From: an uncultured Eubacteriales bacterium
GTDB lineage: Bacteria; Bacillota; Clostridia; Lachnospirales; Lachnospiraceae
Direction of reading: 5' to 3'
Length of the DNA stretch: 64,000 bases
Assembly (NCBI GenBank): GCA_900315665.1
Contig: OMZX01000002.1
Coordinates: forward strand, 62,001-126,000
The translations under genes were made by a program, and so were the position numbers. The notes under the pieces were generated by a model, which ran no database searches, had not been told where the DNA came from, and saw only the letters and a program-made list of their open reading frames with translations. Each line of letters starts with the position of its first letter. The stretch's first letter is position 1. Of this stretch, positions 8,356 through 14,417 are shown in pieces.

Positions 8356-9417
8356 ATGGCGTTGCGTTACAATGAAGAAGTCGATAAAAACAATACCTTA
8401 AAATTACGAAAGATGTTGGCAAATCTTCCGGAGTCCTGCAGTACATTTATGCGTGGCATCGAACAAAGAACTGAATCCAGAACCAGGATTGCCTATGCCT
8501 ATGATCTATCTGTTTTCTTTACATATTTACGGGATGAGGTTTCAAGATTTCATGGAAAACAGCTAACTGCGTTTACGCTTGAAGATATTGAAAGTATTAC
8601 TGTACTTGAGATTGAAAAATATGTTGATGCATTAAAATATCGTGTTCGGCAAAATCCCGATGGTTCAGAAACAGAATTACTGAACTCTCCCTCTGGCATC
8701 AAACGGAAACTTTCCTCATTAAAAAGTTTTTATCGTTATCTTTACAAAGATCAGCTGATTCAGAAAAATCCTGCCGAGCTTGTTGATATGCCGAAGCTCC
8801 GTGACCATGACATTATACGCTTTGATGATAATGAAGTCGCCGATTTTCTCGATGAAGTTGATTCCGGAGATCAGTTGACGGAACGTCAGGCGAAATACCA
8901 CGCAAAAACAGGCCGCAGGGATTCTGCCATGATGAATCTCATGCTGGGAACTGGAATCCGGGTATCCGAATGTGTCGGACTAAATATTAATGATGTTGAT
9001 TTCAACAATGACGGTATCCGTATCCACCGTAAGGGCGGCAAGGAAGTTACTGTATATTTCGGTGATGAAGTCGAACGTGAGCTTCGCTCCTATATGGAAT
9101 ACAGGAAAACGATTACGGCTCTCCCTGGTCATGAAGAGGCACTCTTCCTGTCGATGCAGAAAAAACGTATCAGCGTGAATGCCGTAGAAAACCTTGTTAA
9201 AAAATATGCAAAAGTTGTGACACCGCTAAAGCATATTACACCGCATAAGCTCCGTAGTACGTATGGTACAAACCTCTATAAGGAAACAGGCGATATCTAT
9301 CTCGTCGCCGATGTACTCGGGCACAATGACGTCAATACAACAAAAAAGCACTACGCTGCGCTCGAGGATGAGCGCCGCCGCAGTGCTCGTAATAAAGTCC
9401 ATCTAAGAGAAGACTGA
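8356..9417 (+). CDS. Xer-type tyrosine recombinase, possibly XerS-like
   Basis: Site-specific recombinase, expected to join or separate DNA at a short specific site, for example to resolve chromosome dimers. The 353-residue protein has an N-terminal core-binding domain (to about residue 170) and a C-terminal catalytic domain with the full set of residues: Arg202 (GTGIRVSE), Lys226 (HRKGGKE), His297 and Arg300 (HKLRSTYG), His323 (LGHNDVNTT) and the nucleophile Tyr333 (KKHYA). It is longer than XerC or XerD (about 300) and close to the single-recombinase XerS of streptococci (about 356). It has its own strong promoter and no neighbouring excisionase or phage genes, so a housekeeping role is more likely than an integrase. 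XerC/XerD-type function is the alternative. Confidence 0.85.
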   Translation: MALRYNEEVDKNNTLKLRKMLANLPESCSTFMRGIEQRTESRTRIAYAYDLSVFFTYLRDEVSRFHGKQLTAFTLEDIESITVLEIEKYVDALKYRVRQNPDGSETELLNSPSGIKRKLSSLKSFYRYLYKDQLIQKNPAELVDMPKLRDHDIIRFDDNEVADFLDEVDSGDQLTERQAKYHAKTGRRDSAMMNLMLGTGIRVSECVGLNINDVDFNNDGIRIHRKGGKEVTVYFGDEVERELRSYMEYRKTITALPGHEEALFLSMQKKRISVNAVENLVKKYAKVVTPLKHITPHKLRSTYGTNLYKETGDIYLVADVLGHNDVNTTKKHYAALEDERRRSARNKVHLRED

Positions 9418-9456
9418 GTATATTAAAAGCTATATCTGAGGGCGAAGCACCATGTT

Positions 9457-10101
9457 CTACACTCTTGAAATCGTGCTTCTAATCATCGCAGTGACTGTCC
9501 CTAATATGTCAGGCATTTCCATGACGATATCCTCCTTAGCATGACCCCCGCACTTCACAAGCAGACCTTTTTCTGTATGAAAAACCTGACGTATCATAGC
9601 AGAAGTTTCGGTGCGGATCAAACAAAGTGCGCCATCCTCAGGCGGTTCATCCATATCAATCAAGAGGCGGTCACCGCGCAGATATCCCAGATCTTTTAGA
9701 ACATCATTGGTGAGCATGACCATGCAGGTACGTCCACGTCTTTTTATAAGAGAAGCATCGACCGGGAAATATTGGGAGACATTCTCTTTAACAAGCGGAT
9801 TTCCTGCTTTTGGAATACCGGAAAGAAATGGTATAAACACAATTGATTCCTGTTTTCCTGTTTTAAAGCAAGGCTTCAAAACGATGATGCTTCGTGGCTT
9901 ATCCGGATCTCGGCGGATGAATCCAAGATGCTCAAGCTGATTCAGATAATGAAATACGCCTGATGTAGACTGAATTCCTGTTTCGACACAAATCTCCCGA
10001 ACAGATGGTGCATATCCTCTTTCACGAATATAGGATCGAATATAATCATATACAATCTGCTGTTTAAAGTTAAGCTTCTTACTCTTCGATTCCCGGCTCA
10101 T
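9457..10101 (-). CDS. lexA: LexA-family repressor with an inactivated S24 peptidase domain
   Basis: LexA normally represses SOS genes and inactivates itself by Ser/Lys-dependent cleavage when RecA is activated. This 214-residue protein has the LexA winged helix (YAPSVREIC, STSGVFHYLNQLE, FIRRDPDKPR) and a C-terminal S24 domain with the Ala99-Gly100 cleavage site (PKAGNPL). The usual GDSM with the catalytic serine reads NDVL, so position 134 is Val. The catalytic lysine of the TVKR motif reads MIRQ, so position 171 is Arg. I checked the serine region on the DNA. As seen, it should bind DNA but not cleave itself. It is the last gene of the obgE operon, overlapping rsfS by four bases (ATGA) with a weak ribosome binding site. 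Whether it still controls SOS genes is unknown. Confidence 0.85.
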   Translation of the reverse strand: MSRESKSKKLNFKQQIVYDYIRSYIRERGYAPSVREICVETGIQSTSGVFHYLNQLEHLGFIRRDPDKPRSIIVLKPCFKTGKQESIVFIPFLSGIPKAGNPLVKENVSQYFPVDASLIKRRGRTCMVMLTNDVLKDLGYLRGDRLLIDMDEPPEDGALCLIRTETSAMIRQVFHTEKGLLVKCGGHAKEDIVMEMPDILGTVTAMIRSTISRV

Positions 10102-10457
10102 AGCTCGTCAATATTTACGATTTTCTTCCCATCGGACCATATTCTTTCGAGATCATAGAAGATTCTCTGCTCTTTGTTAAAAATGTGTATGATGACATCA
10201 TTGTAATCAAGGAGAATCCATCCGGACTCAGGTGTACCTTCCTGCCGACGCATGGGATACGAAAGTTCCGCCATTTTATCCTCTACAGCGTCAGATAATG
10301 CGCCAACATGTCGAATATTATCGGCGGTTACGATGATAAAATAATCCGCTACGATGGAGACATTGGAGATATCCAGTACAGTAATATCCTCTCCCTTATG
10401 GTCTTCCAGGACATGATAAGCGGCTTTTGTCATTTCCTTTGACATATCAGCTGTCAT
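10098..10457 (-). CDS. rsfS: Ribosomal silencing factor RsfS
   Basis: RsfS binds L14 on the 50S subunit and blocks joining to the 30S when nutrients are short. The 119-residue product is the normal length and carries the family segments ITVLDISN, ADYFIIVTA, EGTPESGWILLDYNDVIIHIF and FYDLERIW. GGAGG lies eight bases upstream of the ATG at 10457. It overlaps yqeK upstream by 11 bases and lexA downstream by four bases. Confidence 0.97.
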   Translation of the reverse strand: MTADMSKEMTKAAYHVLEDHKGEDITVLDISNVSIVADYFIIVTADNIRHVGALSDAVEDKMAELSYPMRRQEGTPESGWILLDYNDVIIHIFNKEQRIFYDLERIWSDGKKIVNIDEL

Positions 10458-11088
10458 GAAAACTTCCTCCTTTTCCTATTTCCTTCTTTTCTGTCAGTTT
10501 TTTATAATAGTCGTATGTTTCAAGAGTATCCTTACAGATTGGCGCTCCGATTTTCTGAAGATAATCGATGGTATCTTTATTGATTTCATAGACCGTACGA
10601 TCCAGATCAATGAACGCCATCTGCCGAAGCTCCGTAAGTCTATCTGCTTTATAACGACGTGCCTCAATATAATCAGCCGTAAATACGATTTTCTCAAGCG
10701 GCTTCATCGCCGGCCTACCCAGTGTATGATAATAAATGGCCGATAGAATGTCTGGATCTGTAATGCCAAAGGCCTGTTTTGCATAGACAGAACCATAAAC
10801 TGAATGAATGACCTGCGGTGCCTGCAACATCTCGATGGAAAGCTCAATCCCATCCTTTTCACAGCGCTCGACAAGCTCTTTCCCGCTAAAATGCTTCGCA
10901 CAATCATGTACCAGTCCAGCGACCTCTGCCTGGTGAAGCGGAACACCATAGCGCATCGCGAGACAAACACAGGTAAAGCTTACACTTAAAGAATGTTCAT
11001 ATCGTTCCGGCTTCAAAAGAGCTTTTAGTTTTTTTCGATAAAATGTAATATCCGAAAGATCAGGCTTCCTGGCATCTTTTTCAGACAA
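10447..11088 (-). CDS. yqeK: YqeK family HD-domain hydrolase (probable diadenosine tetraphosphatase)
   Basis: YqeK proteins hydrolyse Ap4A symmetrically to ADP with a ferrous iron-dependent HD domain. The 213-residue product has His in ERYEHSLSVS, the HD pair in LVHDCAKHF, IYYHTLGRPAM and later Asp residues of the fold. The start is TTG (11086-11088), supported by a perfect GGAGG seven bases upstream. The gene lies between nadD and rsfS as in most Firmicutes; the last 11 bases overlap rsfS. Confidence 0.93.
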   Translation of the reverse strand: MSEKDARKPDLSDITFYRKKLKALLKPERYEHSLSVSFTCVCLAMRYGVPLHQAEVAGLVHDCAKHFSGKELVERCEKDGIELSIEMLQAPQVIHSVYGSVYAKQAFGITDPDILSAIYYHTLGRPAMKPLEKIVFTADYIEARRYKADRLTELRQMAFIDLDRTVYEINKDTIDYLQKIGAPICKDTLETYDYYKKLTEKKEIGKGGSFHDS

Positions 11089-11100
11089 TTCCGTGCCTCC

Positions 11101-11727
11101 TTATTGATAAAGCTTCTTTTCTTTAATATAAGCTAAAACTGTATCAGGGACAAGCCCGGAAACATCCTCTCCGGCTTTAAGCTTCTTCCGAATTTCACTG
11201 CTGCTTAGCTTTTCCTCCTCAAATGGAATAATGCTTACATCAGCGCCGAAGTTTTTCTTTAAATAATCAGCCTGCTCTGACAGAGTTCTATCATGCTTGA
11301 CACCGGGCCGGCCAGCTGCTGCCAGGGATGCATGTTGAAAAATTTCCTTAGGTTTATACCAGGTTTCAATTTCGTACAGGATATCAGCGCCACAGATAAA
11401 ATAAAAATGATATAAAGGCCATTTTTCATGAAAAGCAAGAAGAGTATCGGCGGTATATGTATTACCTTTCTGATGCAGTTCATAATCAACAGCCTTAAGG
11501 CCCTGAAAATCTTTGGCAGCAAGTGCAGTCATTTGAAATCGATCGGATGCAGCCGTAACGTGATGATCGTGCTTAAAATAAGGATCTCCTGCCGGAAGCA
11601 GCCAAACCTCATGAAGCCCGAGCGCTTCCTTTGCAGCTAAAGCAAGTCTTATATGCAAAATATGCACCGGATCAAAAGTGCCGCCAAGAATCCCAATTTT
11701 ATATTCAGACGTTATCATACTCTTCAT
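11101..11727 (-). CDS. nadD: Nicotinate-nucleotide adenylyltransferase NadD
   Basis: Makes nicotinic acid adenine dinucleotide from nicotinate mononucleotide and ATP in NAD synthesis. The 208-residue protein has the nucleotidyltransferase entry motif GGTFDPVHILHI and the C-terminal LSSSEIRKKL (the ISSTxIR motif). The usual HxGH reads HILH, so the glycine is Leu, although both histidines are kept. The start at 11727 overlaps yhbY by 23 bases; an ATG at 11718 is equally possible since neither has a strong ribosome binding site. It belongs to the obgE operon. Confidence 0.94.
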   Translation of the reverse strand: MKSMITSEYKIGILGGTFDPVHILHIRLALAAKEALGLHEVWLLPAGDPYFKHDHHVTAASDRFQMTALAAKDFQGLKAVDYELHQKGNTYTADTLLAFHEKWPLYHFYFICGADILYEIETWYKPKEIFQHASLAAAGRPGVKHDRTLSEQADYLKKNFGADVSIIPFEEEKLSSSEIRKKLKAGEDVSGLVPDTVLAYIKEKKLYQ

Positions 11728-12121
11728 CAGCTTCTTCGACGATCCGAAGCTCTGTTTTACGCTTTTTCTGAGAAGCCTTGGCCTTTTCAGCCTTTATCTT
11801 CTGCTCTTCTTCCTTCGTCATCTCATATTTCCGTTTCTTGAAATCCGGATCAGGCTTATACAGAACGATCTTTCGTCCAATCACCTGTACAACCTCCGAC
11901 TCCGAACGACCTGCCAGTGTATAGGCCAGTTCCTTCGGGTCATCATCGCAATTCTTGAGAACACTAACTTTCACAAGCTCATGCTTACGAATATATTCAC
12001 TGACGGCCTTTACAAAATCAGGTGTCAGAGAATCCTTACCGATGGAAAAGGTAGGATCCATGTCCATCGCTGCACCCTTCAGCTTTGCACGCATCTTGCT
12101 GTCTCTAATATATTTCTTCAT
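11705..12121 (-). CDS. yhbY: YhbY family RNA-binding protein (CRM domain)
   Basis: Small CRM-domain protein associated with pre-50S particles. The CRM fold occupies about residues 8-95 (PTFSIGKDSLT, LVKVSVLKNC, GRKIVLYKP). The 138-residue product is longer than the usual 95-100 because of a charged lysine/glutamate-rich C-terminal tail that covers the start of nadD. AGAGGA precedes the ATG; the gene overlaps the obgE stop by four bases. RNA binding is inferred from the family. Confidence 0.9.
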   Translation of the reverse strand: MKKYIRDSKMRAKLKGAAMDMDPTFSIGKDSLTPDFVKAVSEYIRKHELVKVSVLKNCDDDPKELAYTLAGRSESEVVQVIGRKIVLYKPDPDFKKRKYEMTKEEEQKIKAEKAKASQKKRKTELRIVEEADEEYDNV

Positions 12122-13476
12122 CTTCTATCCTCTTTCTCATCCTCGAGTCCGCCAGGAATATCTCCGTCGTCATAATCCTCTGTGTCATAATATTCAAAGG
12201 TATGACCATATACCTTGATGGTATCGCCTTCCTTCATACCCAGCTTCTTCAGTTTCTTGATTACACCCTGATCTTCCATAAAATTCTGGAAGAACTCAAA
12301 GCCCTTTTCCGCCTGCAGATTCGTATAACCCAGCATCTTTTCTATCTTTGTCCCCTCGACAGAATAAGTTTTATCATCAAGCTTCTTCACATCGATGGCC
12401 AGAGCTTCCTTTTTGCCAATGCTATCGAGATCCACCTCGCTCGCATACACCTCAGGCTTTTCGGCCCCGGCTCTTTCAACATATTTCCAGGCCCCTTCCA
12501 GAAGCTCTCTAAGCCCCGTATTCGTGGCTGCGGAGATCGCATAGACATCTATACCCTTTGGCTCGTAAAGCTCCTTAATTCGCGTCACAGGGCTTCCTGT
12601 GCCCGGTTCATCCAGAATGAGATCTGTTTTATTGCAAGCAATGATCATGGGCTTTTTTAAAATAGACGGATCATATTTTTCAAGCTCCTCATTGATGACT
12701 TCAATATCCTTCATCGGATCACGTCCCTCAGAGCCTGAAGCATCCACAATATGAATGAGCACTTTACAGCGCTCTATATGACGTAAAAACTCGTGACCTA
12801 ATCCGACGCCCTCTGAGGCACCTTCAATCAATCCCGGAATATCCGCCATGACGAAGGACCTGTCGCCCTTTAATGTCACGACCCCAAGATGAGGCGTCAA
12901 GGTTGTGAAATGATAATTCGCGATTTCAGGACGGGCATTTGAGCACATAGAAAGCAAAGTGGATTTTCCTACATTAGGAAGTCCTACGAGACCAACATCC
13001 GCAATGACACGAAGCTCCAGCGTTACCCATAGTTCACGAGCATCCTGCCCGGGCTGTGCAAATCTCGGAGCCTGCATGGAGGGCGTCGCAAAATGCATAT
13101 TGCCGAGGCCTCCCTTGCCACCCTTTAAAAGCACAATCCGCCTATTTTCGCCAGACATATCGGCTATGATCTTTTTTGTTTCAAAATCCCGGATGATCGT
13201 GCCTTCTGGAACACGAAGGACTTTATCCTCGCCATCACGTCCATGCATTCGCTTGCCGCCGCCCTCTTCTCCGGATGTAGCGACAAATTTACCACAGTTT
13301 CTAAAATCCTCAAGTGTATTTAAGCCACTGTCAACCTCGATAATAATATCACCGCCGCGTCCGCCGTCTCCGCCATCCGGGCCACCGGCCGGAACATATT
13401 TTTCACGGCGGAATGACACATGACCGTTACCACCCTTACCGCTTTTTATGAAAATCTTTGCTGAATCAACAAACAT
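12118..13476 (-). CDS. obgE: GTPase Obg, 50S ribosome assembly
   Basis: Essential GTPase in late 50S assembly and the stringent response. The 452-residue protein has the three Obg parts: a glycine-rich N-terminal domain (GKGGNGHVSFRREK, GGPDGGDGGRGG), the G domain with GLPNVGKST, DIPGLIEGA and NKTD, and the C-terminal OCT domain from about residue 350. AAGGAG lies upstream of the ATG. It heads a compact operon with yhbY, nadD, yqeK, rsfS and lexA, in which neighbouring genes overlap or lie within about a dozen bases. Confidence 0.98.
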   Translation of the reverse strand: MFVDSAKIFIKSGKGGNGHVSFRREKYVPAGGPDGGDGGRGGDIIIEVDSGLNTLEDFRNCGKFVATSGEEGGGKRMHGRDGEDKVLRVPEGTIIRDFETKKIIADMSGENRRIVLLKGGKGGLGNMHFATPSMQAPRFAQPGQDARELWVTLELRVIADVGLVGLPNVGKSTLLSMCSNARPEIANYHFTTLTPHLGVVTLKGDRSFVMADIPGLIEGASEGVGLGHEFLRHIERCKVLIHIVDASGSEGRDPMKDIEVINEELEKYDPSILKKPMIIACNKTDLILDEPGTGSPVTRIKELYEPKGIDVYAISAATNTGLRELLEGAWKYVERAGAEKPEVYASEVDLDSIGKKEALAIDVKKLDDKTYSVEGTKIEKMLGYTNLQAEKGFEFFQNFMEDQGVIKKLKKLGMKEGDTIKVYGHTFEYYDTEDYDDGDIPGGLEDEKEDRR

Positions 13477-13588
13477 GAAGCCTGCTCCTTTCCTTGAGAA
13501 GTCCCTGCGCCTGGAATCATTTCAGGTGCTGTTCTTAAGAGACACAAAACTAAATAGAATATCGGAATAATAAAAAATGGACAGCACA

Positions 13589-13597
13589 ACTATACCA
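13589..13597 (-). promoter_or_regulatory. Possible promoter for the obgE operon
   Basis: On the minus strand a TGG-TATAGT extended -10 element lies about 110 bases upstream of obgE. The -35 position would fall in the T-rich tail of the rpmA terminator, so the promoter would depend on the extended -10. The remaining bases up to obgE show no gene. Confidence 0.35.
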
Positions 13598-13610
13598 TAG
13601 ATTAACTTCT

Positions 13611-13646
13611 AAAAAAAGAAAGTCCTGCACCAAATGGTACAGGACT
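13611..13646 (-). terminator. Rho-independent terminator after rpmA
   Basis: On the minus strand AGTCCTG and CAGGACT close a hairpin with further pairing towards the loop, followed by TTTCTTTTTTT. It ends the rplU-rpmA transcript before obgE. Confidence 0.9.
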
Positions 13647-13664
13647 GGGAAAACAAAACCAAGA

Positions 13665-13928
13665 TTACTGTGCGTCTCTTTCGATGACAGAAACCTGCTT
13701 CTTGTCTCTTCCAAGGCGGGAGAACTTTACGACTCCGTCAACCTTTGCAAAAAGTGTATAATCATTACCAAGGCCTACATTCAGACCCGGGTGAATTCTG
13801 GTTCCGTTCTGCTTGTAGAGAACATTGCCGGCCTTTACAAACTGACCATCCGCTCTCTTCTGTCCAAGTCTCTTCGATTCGGAATCTCTACCGTTTTTGG
13901 TAGATCCCATACCCTTATGATGAGCCAT
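13665..13928 (-). CDS. rpmA: 50S ribosomal protein L27 without N-terminal extension
   Basis: L27 reaches into the peptidyl transferase centre with its N-terminus. The 87-residue product starts directly with [19 protein letters not shown]. Most Firmicutes instead encode about nine extra residues (ending in FF) that the protease Prp removes. The start is clear: AAAGGAAG lies a few bases upstream of the ATG at 13928 and no longer frame is plausible. The usual prp gene between rplU and rpmA is absent; only 37 bases separate the two genes. Confidence 0.98.
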   Translation of the reverse strand: MAHHKGMGSTKNGRDSESKRLGQKRADGQFVKAGNVLYKQNGTRIHPGLNVGLGNDYTLFAKVDGVVKFSRLGRDKKQVSVIERDAQ

Positions 13929-13965
13929 GATTATCTTCCTTTCTAAATATTCTAAAAAGCTACAA

Positions 13966-14271
13966 TCAGCCGATAGAATCGATCTTTACTTCTGTAAAAA
14001 GCTGTCTGTGACCGTTCTTCTTGTGATAGCCGCTCTTACGCTTATATCTGTAAACGACTACCTTCTTCGACTTACCATTTTTCGTAACAGTTCCGGAAAC
14101 CTTGGCACCGTCAACTACCGGTGTACCGATCTTCATGGTACCATCATTAAGAACAAGCACCTGATCGAAGGTAACCTGTGCACCTTCCTCTACCGGAAGC
14201 TTCTCAACTCTAATGACATCGCCTTCGCTTACCTTGTACTGCTTACCACCTGAAACGATAACTGCATACAT
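13966..14271 (-). CDS. rplU: 50S ribosomal protein L21
   Basis: L21 binds 23S rRNA and is needed for 50S assembly. The 101-residue product begins [14 protein letters not shown] and ends with the family pattern [20 protein letters not shown]. The ATG at 14271 was chosen because AAGGAGG lies upstream and the protein then begins as the family does; the frame can be extended eight codons but this is not L21-like. It is co-transcribed with rpmA from the promoter at 14360-14388. Confidence 0.98.
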   Translation of the reverse strand: MYAVIVSGGKQYKVSEGDVIRVEKLPVEEGAQVTFDQVLVLNDGTMKIGTPVVDGAKVSGTVTKNGKSKKVVVYRYKRKSGYHKKNGHRQLFTEVKIDSIG

Positions 14272-14284
14272 TACGAGGGTCCTC

Positions 14285-14353
14285 CTTTTTATCATTACTC
14301 GCTGGCTTCGGTGTCCGGCCTATCCGGCTCTTATACCTCGTCAAGCGGCATAC
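14285..14353 (-). promoter_or_regulatory. Untranslated leader of rplU, candidate L21 leader RNA
   Basis: About 80 bases run from the likely transcription start to rplU. They include a strong potential hairpin (AGCCGGATAGGCCGGA region, about 14315-14332) and no reading frame of interest. Firmicutes often have a structured L21 leader here, proposed to bind L21. A covariance-model search would confirm or refute it. Confidence 0.45.
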
Positions 14354-14359
14354 CCAAAT

Positions 14360-14388
14360 ATATTACTCATGTGATGGCTTAGTGTCAA
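14360..14388 (-). promoter_or_regulatory. Promoter for rplU-rpmA
   Basis: Perfect TTGACA (14388-14383), 17-base spacer, TAATAT (14365-14360), as expected for a highly expressed ribosomal protein operon. Confidence 0.85.
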
Positions 14389-14417
14389 CAGTTTTTTTGA
14401 ATTTATTATGTAATAGA

